Source of the DNA: VYFG01 sp965248685
GTDB lineage: Bacteria > Pseudomonadota > Gammaproteobacteria > Arenicellales > Poriferihabitantaceae
Direction: 5' to 3'
Assembly (NCBI GenBank): GCA_965248685.1
Contig: CBDFKC010000003.1
Location: 2,108,001-2,172,000 of the forward strand
Length of the DNA: 64,000 nt
Shown: piece after piece, positions 1 to 8,441 of the stretch
Numbering within the stretch: position 1 is the stretch's first letter
Layout of the letters: each line of letters begins with the position of its first letter
Position numbers and translations under genes: made by a program
Notes under the pieces: model-generated
Database searches by the model: none
Seen by the model: the letters and a program-made list of their open reading frames with translations, nothing else
Told to the model about the DNA's origin: nothing

Positions 1-292
1 CCAATTGTTGGGCAACCTGTAGCACATTCCAGGTGCCAGTCGTATTTAGTGAGAAGATTTTATCTTCTGCTGCATCTAGTTGCAGTGCCGCCAGGTGAAC
101 CACGGCGTCTACCCCTTTAAAAGCAATTTTTAATGCATCTAAAGACATAACATCTGCGTGGTGGTAATTATGACTACTGTTGGAATTGTTTATATCAATG
201 GCTGTTACTTCGGTTATTTTTTTCAGGCATCTAACTGTCTCTCGCCCGATTAAACCGTTTGCGCCGGTTATTGCTATATTTTTAAATTTCAC
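1..292 (-). CDS. NAD(P)-dependent epimerase/dehydratase, N-terminal part only
   Basis: The reverse strand reads in frame from a GTG at 292 off the window edge (97 codons). The N-terminus has the Rossmann nucleotide-binding signature TGANGLIGRETVR at about residues 9-21, an acidic residue closing strand 2 (AIDIN), and the VVHLAAL segment typical of extended short-chain dehydrogenases (UDP-sugar epimerase type). The catalytic YxxxK lies outside the window, so substrate cannot be assigned. GTG at 290-292 is chosen because the Rossmann strand begins a few residues later and no ATG lies upstream in frame nearby. It is probably co-directional with the dihydropyrimidinase behind it, 61 bp away. Family assignment is firm; function is not. 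Confidence 0.8.
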   Translation of the reverse strand, partial: MKFKNIAITGANGLIGRETVRCLKKITEVTAIDINNSNSSHNYHHADVMSLDALKIAFKGVDAVVHLAALQLDAAEDKIFSLNTTGTWNVLQVAQQL

Positions 293-353
293 TGGTTATC
301 TGTTGCTACCATAAATCTAATATGTGTTCGTTGCCCGGCCGACGAATGTCGCC

Positions 354-1769
354 TCACATGACTCTACCCGACGCTGATCGCTTGTAAAAACGTCCCATAC
401 CTGCACGGCCCAGCCATTCATCACCATCTACGATCAACTGACCGCGCAGAAAAACCTTACTGACCTTACCTTTTACCCCGCGTCCTTCGAACAATGAATA
501 ATCGACATTCGAATGATGGGTATCAGCACTCAGGATATGTCGATGTTCAGGATCGAATAGCACGATGTCGGCGTCGCTACCCACAGCAATGGTTCCTTTC
601 TGTGGAAACAGGCCAAACATTTTCGCCGGTGCAGTGGATGTCAGCTGCACGAATCGATTCAAATTGATGCGACCTGTGTTGACGCCACCATCAAACAACA
701 GCGGCAGGCGATATTCCACCCCAGGCGCGCCATTTGGAATTTTGGAAAAATCGTCTTTACCAGGCTGCTTAGATTTGAGCAGGCCGTGTGCTTTTTCGTT
801 GAAGCAGAAAGGACAGTGATCAGTGGCAACGATCTGCAAATCATCAAATTGCAAGCCACGCCAGAGCGCATGCTGGCATTCATGATTCCGAAGTGGGGGT
901 GTCATTACATACTTCGCGCTGTCGAATCCCGGGCGATCGTATTCCGTGTCGTCTAAGAACAGGTAGTGCGGGCAAGTCTCCGCGAATGCATGTATACCCC
1001 TGTCGCGCGCTTCGACAACGGCTTCCAGCGACTCTTTGGCAGACAGATGCACTATATAAACAGGCACCTCCGCGAGTTCCGCAATTCGAATTACGCGATG
1101 GGTGGCCTCACCTTCCATCAATTGAGGGCGTGTCAATTGATGATATTTAGGCGATAAGTTGCCGTCTGCAAGCGCTTCTTCGATTAATGCCTGAATGATT
1201 ATGCCGTTTTCGGCATGCAAATTGACCATGCCTCCGTGGTCGCCAACTTTGCGCATAGTGCGATAGATATCAGCGTCATCGACCATTAATTTGCCGGGGT
1301 AAGCCATATAAAGCTTAAAGCTGGATATGCCTTCGCTGTTCACGATGTCCGGCAATTCCGATAGTGCCGATTTGCTTACGTCGGTAAGGATTATGTGAAA
1401 ACTGTAGTCCACACAACACTGCGGTTCCGCCACAGCTAGCCGACGTTCGAGTGCCTGCTTTGGCCCCTCGTTCTTGAATTGCTGGGCAAAATCAATAATC
1501 GTTGTGGTGCCACCAAATGCGGCTGATACGGTACCGGTCTCGAAGCTGTCGCAGGTTTCAATGCCGTCTCCCATCGGCGTTTCCATGTGTACATGTACAT
1601 CTACACCGCCGGGCAATACGAGGAGGCCAGACGCGTCGTGTACTTCGGCGTCTTCAACGTCAAGTGTGCGCGCTATCGCCTCAATTTTTCCGTGATCGAG
1701 CAGCACATCGGCGACATAGTCGTCGACAGCAGTTATCACTCGACCGTTCTTAAGTAGTACTTTTTTCAT
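354..1769 (-). CDS. hydA: Dihydropyrimidinase / D-hydantoinase
   Basis: A 471-residue cyclic amidohydrolase that hydrolyses 5,6-dihydropyrimidines or 5-substituted hydantoins to N-carbamoyl amino acids in the reductive pyrimidine pathway. All binuclear zinc ligands are visible: HVH at residues 59-61, the carboxylated lysine K152 in SSFKLYMAYPGK, H185 in VNLHAENG, H241 in IVHLSAKESL and D317 in ATDHCPF. Length is normal for the family (about 460-490). The start ATG at 1769 fits the usual N-terminus (KNGRVITAVDDYVADVLL). No partner genes of the pathway (dihydropyrimidine dehydrogenase, beta-ureidopropionase) are in the window, so the physiological substrate, dihydrouracil or another cyclic ureide, is open. 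Confidence 0.93.
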   Translation of the reverse strand: MKKVLLKNGRVITAVDDYVADVLLDHGKIEAIARTLDVEDAEVHDASGLLVLPGGVDVHVHMETPMGDGIETCDSFETGTVSAAFGGTTTIIDFAQQFKNEGPKQALERRLAVAEPQCCVDYSFHIILTDVSKSALSELPDIVNSEGISSFKLYMAYPGKLMVDDADIYRTMRKVGDHGGMVNLHAENGIIIQALIEEALADGNLSPKYHQLTRPQLMEGEATHRVIRIAELAEVPVYIVHLSAKESLEAVVEARDRGIHAFAETCPHYLFLDDTEYDRPGFDSAKYVMTPPLRNHECQHALWRGLQFDDLQIVATDHCPFCFNEKAHGLLKSKQPGKDDFSKIPNGAPGVEYRLPLLFDGGVNTGRINLNRFVQLTSTAPAKMFGLFPQKGTIAVGSDADIVLFDPEHRHILSADTHHSNVDYSLFEGRGVKGKVSKVFLRGQLIVDGDEWLGRAGMGRFYKRSASGRVM

Positions 1770-2346
1770 GATGCCTGCGTGCCTGGTTAATCTTTAGAGT
1801 CGTCGCCCAAGTCTTCGTCTATTGCAGTAACCAGCACAATAGCGCCGATACTACTATGGTCGTAATATGTCTTCTCGCCGATTCGTGCAACACCAATCAA
1901 AACATCTATTATTTTGAATCCCAAATTATCAGTATAAGTCATTAATAAGTGAAGTGGTATTGTCACGTTATTGAGAACCGATCGGCTCAAAACTCAATAT
2001 AATACCGAAGCTTATCGACAGGCACAGGTAGCTTGAACCCACGTCAGAAGAGCACGAATTTTGAATCGTATGGGACAGATTCGATTGATCCCATTCGTCT
2101 TGCTTAAACTTACCATTTCAATCGAGTCTGACCCTGAGAAACTGAGAAACTGAGAAACTTAAAAGCGTTACCGCGGTAACACTTTTTATCCAATTGACAG
2201 TAGTTGCCTGACAGAAAATTCACGATAGAATAGTATCTGTTATTTTTCAGACACTATTTTTAATTACGATATTTATAGCCAATGACTGCACCAATATTTC
2301 ATATTATCGACCGGGCACCTATTCCTATTGACCTATTGACACAATA
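1770..2346. other. Intergenic stretch with a REP-like palindrome and an octamer repeat
   Basis: No convincing gene lies here; a 67-codon reverse frame at 1787-1990 has no recognisable domain. The stretch holds a REP-like inverted repeat (2072-2135, annotated separately) followed at once by three perfect copies of the 8-mer TGAGAAAC at 2135-2158. The sequence just before yajD is A/T-rich and could carry its promoter, but no clear -35/-10 pair was identified. Confidence 0.5.
2072..2135. repeat. REP-like palindromic element, copy 1 (imperfect)
   Basis: The left arm GGGACAGATTCGATTGA and the right arm TCAATCGAGTCTGACCC are inverted copies with two mismatches. They flank a spacer (ATCCCATTCGTCTTGCTTAA and following) almost identical to that of the element at 19979-20041. 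Palindromes of the GGGTCAGAnTCGA type are known near REP-associated tyrosine transposases in gammaproteobacteria. No such transposase is in the window. Confidence 0.7.
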
Positions 2347-2712
2347 ATGAAGATTAACAATCGCAAACTGGACCAAGTATTATCTGAAGCCCAACGCGCT
2401 CGCGATATACGAAGTCAGGGGTATCGCGAAAAAGCTCTAAATATGTTTCCGCATATTTGTGGGCGATGTGCCCGTGAGTTTTCTGGCAAAACTTTGAATG
2501 AACTGACAGTGCATCATCGCAATCACAATCATGACGATAATCCAGCCGATGGAAGCAATTGGGAGCTGCTATGCGTGTATTGTCATGATAACGAACACCA
2601 AAGGCAGCTAGAGGGACAGCAAGATAACTCTACTACTGGCAGTGGTAATAAAATTGAAGCCACTTACAACCCTTTTGCCGATCTTAAATCCATGCTGGAA
2701 GGTGATAAATAG
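2347..2712 (+). CDS. yajD: YajD-family HNH nuclease protein
   Basis: A 121-residue small HNH protein. The HNH/zinc core is complete: CGRCAREF (first CxxC), the histidine strand LTVHHRNHNHDDNP, then NWELLCVYCHDNEH (second CxxC and last His). The conserved YajD features are also present: GYREKALNMFPHICGRC before the core and the C-terminal tail YNPFADLKSML. This matches the remembered E. coli YajD almost motif for motif and in length. Biochemical role is unknown; the HNH fold predicts metal-dependent nucleic-acid cleavage. The ATG at 2347 precedes MKINNRKLDQ. It stands alone, with REP-type fragments on both sides. Confidence 0.93.
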   Translation: MKINNRKLDQVLSEAQRARDIRSQGYREKALNMFPHICGRCAREFSGKTLNELTVHHRNHNHDDNPADGSNWELLCVYCHDNEHQRQLEGQQDNSTTGSGNKIEATYNPFADLKSMLEGDK

Positions 2713-2732
2713 ATATCGCAGGCAAAATCTCA

Positions 2733-2778
2733 GAGTCTGACCCTATTGCTCGCACTATTGCTCGCACTATTGCTCGCA
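2733..2778. repeat. REP half-arm followed by three perfect 12-bp repeats
   Basis: GAGTCTGACCCT at 2733-2744 is the right-arm sequence of the palindromes at 2072 and 19979. It runs directly into three perfect tandem copies of CTATTGCTCGCA (2743-2778). No left arm or loop accompanies it, so it is a truncated copy or a solo arm. Confidence 0.65.
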
Positions 2779-2901
2779 GTAAAACGTCTCTGGCCTTTGG
2801 AAGCAATCTCGCCAATAAGAAATTTTTAAATTGCCCCTGGAAATAAGTCACCACTACAATGCTGTCCTGCTGACTTAAAGCATACACCGAGTTTCACAGC
2901 C

Positions 2902-4155
2902 TTAAAAACTCTTGTGAAGTGCGCGCAACAATAATTCAATTGGATGCACACATTCTATGCCGGTTTGGGATGCGATATTCCAGCGGCAGGTCTCACTATC
3001 ACAAACAAGAATATCTGGTTGGAATTCTTTTATCTGATCTACTAGTTTTCTCCCGATTGCTGTTGAAATATCGTATTTTTCTTTGTAATAACCGTAGGTC
3101 CCTCCAATGCCGCAACAGTCGGCTTGTGACAACTCTAGTTGTATTCCAGGAATTTGCTGAAGAAGTTCAACAGCTGGCTGCCCCGTTTTATGACTCCTCA
3201 ATTGACATGGCCCATGATAAAAGACTTTCAGGGGGAGTTTCGAAAACAAACGGTATATTTCGTTGGCATGGTTCTGCAGAAGAAACTCACAGGCGTCAAC
3301 GACTGCGCCAGCAACTATTTCTGACTTTGGATCGACCATATCTAAATACGCTGCATATTTTGCACGTAGCGTGAGGCCGCAGCTAGTCGACGTTGAAATT
3401 ATCTTCGTTCCTTCACTAGCAAGCGGATACAGTGTGTTGATCAATGAACGTGCACCAGCTCTGGCTGCCGCAATTTTCCCATCGGAAAGCATTGGCAGCG
3501 AGCAACACAGTCTTTCAGGCGCTTCTACTGAATATCCGAGATGATTGAGTATTTTTACTAGAGAAATTCCAACAACTGGGTCGTAGGTGTCTACAGTACA
3601 GCCTGCAAAGTACGCGATTTTTTTTCCGTGAGGTTGATGATAATTTCTTAACCACTTTGAAAATGATCTTTCTTTGAATGTTGGTAATGGCGCATCTTTG
3701 TGAATACAAAGTAATCGCTCAACGATTGATCGAATTATTCTATTACCTAGTAAAAAATTTGAAGTCCTGGGTAGCTTCCCTCCGAACCTGCTAATCAGCA
3801 GTGGGCGTTGCAGAATCCATTGACCAAATTTGAATGTGTTTGCTTTGCTCGAGATATCTTTTTTCGCTAAGGTAATGATGTCAGCGATAGCAACATTGTT
3901 TGGGCAGACACTGGTACATACACCGCATCCAGTGCAAAGTGATGGCGATGTCTCATAACTTGCTTCGATATATCGGAATCGTTGTGCCTGCGGGCCCACA
4001 TATTTTGGACCAGGAAACTTGCCCGTAACAGCCGCTACAGGACAGTAGGCATGACAAATTCCACACTTGGTGCATTGATCCATCGACTGCAATATTTCGC
4101 TGCTATTCGATTTCGTTTGTACTGAATCCATTTGATCACCCTTCGCATCAACCAT
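2902..4155 (-). CDS. glpC: Anaerobic glycerol-3-phosphate dehydrogenase subunit C (iron-sulfur)
   Basis: GlpC is the membrane-associated Fe-S subunit that passes electrons from GlpAB to the quinone pool. Two ferredoxin-type clusters are visible near the N-terminus, CTKCGICHAYCP and CTGCGVCTSVCPN. Two CCG-type domains follow (LCCSLPML and QADCCGIGG, the first with Ser replacing the usual Gly). I start it at the ATG at 4155, which overlaps the kinase stop codon by one base (TAATG); an upstream GTG/ATG-type extension to 4203 would overlap the kinase by 49 bp. It is the last gene of the transporter-glpABK operon. That arrangement predicts coupled translation with the kinase. Confidence 0.9.
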   Translation of the reverse strand: MVDAKGDQMDSVQTKSNSSEILQSMDQCTKCGICHAYCPVAAVTGKFPGPKYVGPQAQRFRYIEASYETSPSLCTGCGVCTSVCPNNVAIADIITLAKKDISSKANTFKFGQWILQRPLLISRFGGKLPRTSNFLLGNRIIRSIVERLLCIHKDAPLPTFKERSFSKWLRNYHQPHGKKIAYFAGCTVDTYDPVVGISLVKILNHLGYSVEAPERLCCSLPMLSDGKIAAARAGARSLINTLYPLASEGTKIISTSTSCGLTLRAKYAAYLDMVDPKSEIVAGAVVDACEFLLQNHANEIYRLFSKLPLKVFYHGPCQLRSHKTGQPAVELLQQIPGIQLELSQADCCGIGGTYGYYKEKYDISTAIGRKLVDQIKEFQPDILVCDSETCRWNIASQTGIECVHPIELLLRALHKSF

Positions 4156-5651
4156 TACTGAGAATTCGCACGGTCTATCGTTTCTTTTACACACTGATTC
4201 CATGATGCCCAGTTTGACTGCCTTTCATCCTCTCCCATAATCGGTTCATACTCGACTGAAGTTCTCGATATTGCATCCATCTCATATTTGGTGAGCTCTC
4301 CCGCACCAATTGCAGCTAAATAGGCCGCACCGAGTGCAGTCATATCTGGCTCTTGAGATACCGAAACAGGCATTGCTAATAAGTCTGCCTGTCTTTGCAT
4401 TAGATAGCGGTTCTTTGTCGGTCCACCGTCGGCACGAATTTCACGCACATTGCCCCCTGTTTTTTTGTCCAATGCATGAACAATTTCTCCACATTGAAAA
4501 GCGATTCCATCGAGCAATGCGCGGGCAATATGTCCTGGCCTTGTATCAAGACCTAACCCTTGGATACTTGCACGGGCATCAGTTTGCCAGTGAGGTGCTG
4601 ATAATCCAGTAAAACACGGTACCATTTTGACGCCGCCAGCATTCGATACACTTTCGGCCAAATCGGATGATGCCGCGGCGGAAGGCAGAAGTCCGGAGCC
4701 GACGGCCCAATCAATTGCTGATCCCACAGAAAAAACCCCGCCTTCAACGGTATACTCAATCTGCCCATCTATCTGCCATGCTATGAAAACGGGCAGCAAT
4801 CCGTCCGGTTTTACTGGATTAGGGCCTGTGTTAATTTCAATAAATGCACCCGTCCCATAAGTCGCTTTGACTTTGGAGTTATCTCGGCACCCCTGAGAGA
4901 ACAACGCCGCATGTGCGTCTACCGCATCGGCGGTAATTGGTATTGACGCTCCGGCTAAATCTGAATGCGTTGCCACGCCAAAATCTCCACACGTTGGGCG
5001 TACTTTGGGTAAAAAATCTTCCTCTAACCCAAACGCTTTTAGCAGCTCTTCATCCCATTTGGTTTCAATCAAATTGAAAAGTGATGTTCTCGATGCTGTG
5101 CCCGCGTCGATTGCATGCACATCTGAAAGCGTAAATTTGTCAATCACATAAGAATCAGTACCGCCGAGTCTAAGAGTGTGATTTTTTGCTTCCGAAGCTA
5201 TCTCGGGAATATTGTCGAGGAGCCAGCGGAACTTTGATGCAGAAAAGTAGGGGTCCAGTATAATTCCGGTCCGCTCTTTGACTAATGTAGAAACACCTTT
5301 GCGGTCAAGCCGCTGGCAGATTTCGGTGGTCCTTTTATCCTCCCAGGAAATAGCGGGGCCAATACTTTTGCCAGTTTTAGACGACCAAGCCATGCTGGTT
5401 TCCCCCTGATTTGCTAGCCCTATCGCCTGAACATCTTTCCACGACAAATTGGCTTTATCCAGCGTCTCCCAAGCAGCTTCCACACTTGTGGTGAAAAAAT
5501 CGTCCGGATTGTGTTCGACCCAGCCTATGCGTGGTGTCTGTTTTGGCATGGGCACTGAATGGCTCGCAATTTTGCCTTTGTCTACATCAAGTAACAGCGC
5601 AGTTGTGGTGGTACCTCCGTGGTCAATCCCAAGAAAAACTCCGCTAGACAT
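4155..5651 (-). CDS. glpK: Glycerol-kinase-like FGGY carbohydrate kinase with altered substrate pocket
   Basis: A 498-residue FGGY kinase, collinear with E. coli GlpK and placed between glpB and glpC. ATP-site motifs are present (GIDHGGTTTTALLLD near the N-terminus, ATYGTGAFIEINTG in the middle, ADGGPTKNRYLMQ near the C-terminus). Of the residues known to hold glycerol in E. coli GlpK, E84, W103, Y135 and D245 are conserved at the same numbers. Arg83, however, is Gly (ANQGETSMAW instead of NQRET), and the Gln after D245 is Ala. Because the Arg contacts the glycerol hydroxyls, the substrate may be a different polyol or a substituted glycerol. It overlaps glpB by 8 bp. FGGY kinase is certain; glycerol specificity is doubtful. 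Confidence 0.85.
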   Translation of the reverse strand: MSSGVFLGIDHGGTTTTALLLDVDKGKIASHSVPMPKQTPRIGWVEHNPDDFFTTSVEAAWETLDKANLSWKDVQAIGLANQGETSMAWSSKTGKSIGPAISWEDKRTTEICQRLDRKGVSTLVKERTGIILDPYFSASKFRWLLDNIPEIASEAKNHTLRLGGTDSYVIDKFTLSDVHAIDAGTASRTSLFNLIETKWDEELLKAFGLEEDFLPKVRPTCGDFGVATHSDLAGASIPITADAVDAHAALFSQGCRDNSKVKATYGTGAFIEINTGPNPVKPDGLLPVFIAWQIDGQIEYTVEGGVFSVGSAIDWAVGSGLLPSAAASSDLAESVSNAGGVKMVPCFTGLSAPHWQTDARASIQGLGLDTRPGHIARALLDGIAFQCGEIVHALDKKTGGNVREIRADGGPTKNRYLMQRQADLLAMPVSVSQEPDMTALGAAYLAAIGAGELTKYEMDAISRTSVEYEPIMGEDERQSNWASWNQCVKETIDRANSQ

Positions 5652-6882
5652 GGAGAATTTCCTCTAAATAGGTGTGTGCGTGTTCCGCGGCCGCCCATCC
5701 CGTGGAAACGCATACACCTTCATTGGAGCCTTCGGCGGCAGGGTTCCAACTCGGCAGGGAACGACCGGTCACAAATAAATTTTCAACCACATCGAATTCA
5801 TCTTTTTTCGGTCGCAAAAATTCATCCGTTTCGATACCGGCACAGTGTAATGCGTCCAGAGATTGCAACACAGAATCCGCATTGAGCGGATGACTTTGAT
5901 ACGTTGAAAGGCCGAAGATAGGTTCTTTGATCTGACCAAATGAATCAACATCTACACCGCCCATTAACACGCCTCCATTTGAAATAACTACCAAGTCACT
6001 TTCGTATGATCGTCCTACATCATCTACGAGAACAATCCTTTTATTTGAAGATGTGAGGGGTGACTTTATGGTGGCACCTGTATGTATATGGACTAAAGAA
6101 TTTCTTAAATTATTTATCAGCGCCCGCTCATGTCGCATCCCAGGGACACTTGGCGGAAGCGTAGATAACTCCATGCAGGGGATGCCCAATGTTTGTTCCG
6201 CTAGGTGCCGTAATTCCATAGATTTTTTCATTCCCACAACGGCTGGAAACACTACTGCATCAGTAAGCTCTGGAAGTTCATTTTTTAACAATGAGAAATA
6301 GGCAATTGGTTCTGGCAAATCGTCGAATGCACAAGCAATGGCGGCGTTTTCGAGCACCGCACTTGGTGCCTTAAATTCTTTTACTTCAATCTGGAACCCG
6401 GCTTTCTTCAACGCGGTCGCGATCAGATCGACTGGAAAATCTCGATGGCCGTTAAAATACACCAACACAATGCGTTTGCCATTCAGGTTTTCAAGTGTTG
6501 CCAGATTTTGAATTTCTCCACAGGCCGGAATAAATTGACCCGTAGGTGAAATTACCTTCTGGTTGTAGGTCTCAATCTTGATCGGCTGATGAATCAAACT
6601 AACGCGATCTTCATACCAGTTTATCGCTTCCTTTACCTTAGCAGCACCCAGCTTTTGATAGGGGTGCGCGGAGCCCAATTTGGAAAAGTGGTCAAACGGC
6701 GATTTCACCATTTCCTCCTCTTCAAAAGGCGAATATCCAAGTAGATGAAAGCCATCGGGTGCATAGTGTAACGATCCGGCGCCACTAGAAAATATTCGAA
6801 CTGAGTGCCCATGCTCTTTCAACCTGGTCGCAGCGACTAAGCCATCCAACTCCACACCTATGACAATAGCATCAGTTTTCAT
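5644..6882 (-). CDS. glpB: Anaerobic glycerol-3-phosphate dehydrogenase subunit B
   Basis: GlpB is the flavin subunit that links catalytic GlpA to iron-sulfur GlpC. The 412-residue length is normal and the family segments GAGSLHYAPDGFHLLGYSPF and GLSTYQSHPLNADSVLQSLD, with the C-terminal FVTGRSLPSWNPAAEGS, are recognisable. The N-terminal dinucleotide motif is eroded: IVIGVELDGLVAATRL replaces the usual IIGGGLAG, so flavin binding there may be weak. ATG at 6882 overlaps the end of glpA by 4 bp (ATGA type), and the 3' end overlaps the kinase by 8 bp, as in a tightly coupled operon. Confidence 0.88.
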   Translation of the reverse strand: MKTDAIVIGVELDGLVAATRLKEHGHSVRIFSSGAGSLHYAPDGFHLLGYSPFEEEEMVKSPFDHFSKLGSAHPYQKLGAAKVKEAINWYEDRVSLIHQPIKIETYNQKVISPTGQFIPACGEIQNLATLENLNGKRIVLVYFNGHRDFPVDLIATALKKAGFQIEVKEFKAPSAVLENAAIACAFDDLPEPIAYFSLLKNELPELTDAVVFPAVVGMKKSMELRHLAEQTLGIPCMELSTLPPSVPGMRHERALINNLRNSLVHIHTGATIKSPLTSSNKRIVLVDDVGRSYESDLVVISNGGVLMGGVDVDSFGQIKEPIFGLSTYQSHPLNADSVLQSLDALHCAGIETDEFLRPKKDEFDVVENLFVTGRSLPSWNPAAEGSNEGVCVSTGWAAAEHAHTYLEEILHV

Positions 6883-8441
6883 GCTCCATCCTTGGCTGAG
6901 ATTGGATTGGTAGAACCTAATCGAATTCCCAACGTTTCGCGATATACAACATCTGAGAGCAAAACTTGCCTTGCTTGATATCCCCAGGCGGTATGCATGG
7001 ATCCTTTCAGTCGCTCAGACCAAAAATCTGCTAAATCAGCCTCGCTACAATAGTTGGAGTCATGGCGAGCTATCATTGAGGCTACGCGACTACCACAATA
7101 TGTCCCCTGGCAAGGTCCAAACCCCACACGTAGCCTGCGCCGTAAATCATGCAAACAGGTGATGTTGTGGTTTTCAATCAGATCTCTCAAATCCGATTGC
7201 GTAACCAACTCGCATTCACAAACAGATTCGTGACAGTTCAGCCCGGTTTCTATATCCAGTAATTGGTTTTGTGGCTTCCAACCAATCTTTGCGTTGGGTC
7301 GTGACAGTGGTGTGGTAGCGCTTGAACATGGTTCGTCGAGACCAATGGATTCGGATACCTGATTACCCATATCTTCGCCCATGGCCCGATGGGATGTCCA
7401 TGATCCTCCACATATACTAAAAAAACCTTCAATACCTGAATTCACATGGTTTACAACCGAATGTCGACGTGGCAAAGGCTTATCGGGTGGCCAATTGGAT
7501 GGTCTATACAGTGGCCGAACCCCAGCCCATGCGCGAAAAGCACGATAGTCACGGGCAGTGGGAAGAAGCGTCACAGCATTATCCAGTAATTGCTGTATTT
7601 CCTCGGGTCGAACATGCGTAGTACTTGGGTTGTCAACAACCTCTGATGTTGTACCAAACAAACTGACAGTTCCTGTAGGCACAATGATGTCGTGACTGGT
7701 TGGCGGTCTGCATCGGTTTATCGCTTTACTCACCATTCGATGGGAATACACAAGAATTGTGCCCTTACCTAATTCGATATCGATACTCTCTCCTACTAGA
7801 CTGGCGATTTGAGCTGTCCAAGGCCCCGCTGCATTAATAACAATTTCAGCATTAAGTACTTTGTCTCCTGCATTACTGGAAGCAATGACGCCTTTCACTT
7901 GTCCATTCGACGTCATGATGCTGGTTACCCGGTGTCTAAGCAGGATTTCGCCTCCTCGATAGCGTATGTCATCTGCCAGTAGATTCAGTAGCCTCCACGG
8001 CTGCATAGTGGCATCGGGGACGGCAAAGGATCTGAGAATATTTCGGCTAATTGCCGGCTCATCTCGGAGTGTCTGGTGTACTTCTAATTCGGTAACAGGA
8101 ATGTTTGCATTGATACAGCCCTGGACGAATTTCTCACTGTAATCCTCTGGATCATCTGGAAGTGAAACAAATAACCCGCCAGTTTTTTCGACCGCTTCAG
8201 GTGCCAATTCAGCGATGATCAGACGTTCACGCATACATTCAGCAGCATACTCAGTATCACTAACGGCGTAGCGCGCGCCGCTTTGCAACATTCCATGAAA
8301 GCGGCTGCTGGTACCCGAACCTAAATCGCCGCTTTCGATCAAGATTACGGCAAAACCACGCAGTATCAAGTCTCGGGCAACTCCACAACCTGTTGCGCCA
8401 CCACCAATTACAACGACACGAGGTAAATCTTTACGCGACAT
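6879..8441 (-). CDS. glpA: Anaerobic glycerol-3-phosphate dehydrogenase subunit A (catalytic, FAD)
   Basis: GlpA oxidises sn-glycerol-3-phosphate to dihydroxyacetone phosphate. The N-terminal FAD motif VVIGGGATGCGVARDL is followed by the family signature SGTSSRFHGMLQSGARYA. The DAO domain runs to about residue 370. The C-terminal BFD-like [2Fe-2S] domain has CHESVCECE and GPCQGTYCG cysteines, which distinguishes GlpA from the aerobic GlpD. 520 residues is typical. It overlaps the upstream permease gene by 11 bp and glpB by 4 bp, so transporter and dehydrogenase are one transcription unit. If the kinase acts on a substituted glycerol, this enzyme would act on the phosphorylated product or on released G3P. 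Confidence 0.92.
   Translation of the reverse strand: MSRKDLPRVVVIGGGATGCGVARDLILRGFAVILIESGDLGSGTSSRFHGMLQSGARYAVSDTEYAAECMRERLIIAELAPEAVEKTGGLFVSLPDDPEDYSEKFVQGCINANIPVTELEVHQTLRDEPAISRNILRSFAVPDATMQPWRLLNLLADDIRYRGGEILLRHRVTSIMTSNGQVKGVIASSNAGDKVLNAEIVINAAGPWTAQIASLVGESIDIELGKGTILVYSHRMVSKAINRCRPPTSHDIIVPTGTVSLFGTTSEVVDNPSTTHVRPEEIQQLLDNAVTLLPTARDYRAFRAWAGVRPLYRPSNWPPDKPLPRRHSVVNHVNSGIEGFFSICGGSWTSHRAMGEDMGNQVSESIGLDEPCSSATTPLSRPNAKIGWKPQNQLLDIETGLNCHESVCECELVTQSDLRDLIENHNITCLHDLRRRLRVGFGPCQGTYCGSRVASMIARHDSNYCSEADLADFWSERLKGSMHTAWGYQARQVLLSDVVYRETLGIRLGSTNPISAKDGA

Noticed and set aside
1787..1990. 67-codon reverse frame upstream of the dihydropyrimidinase
   Set aside because: No recognisable domain, no ribosome site and no neighbour logic.
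2684..2887. 67-codon reverse frame containing IVRA repeats
   Set aside because: Created by the 12-bp tandem repeat; not protein-like.
4156..4203. Longer glpC start at 4203
   Set aside because: It would overlap the kinase by 49 bp, while the ATG at 4155 overlaps its stop by one base in the usual coupled form.
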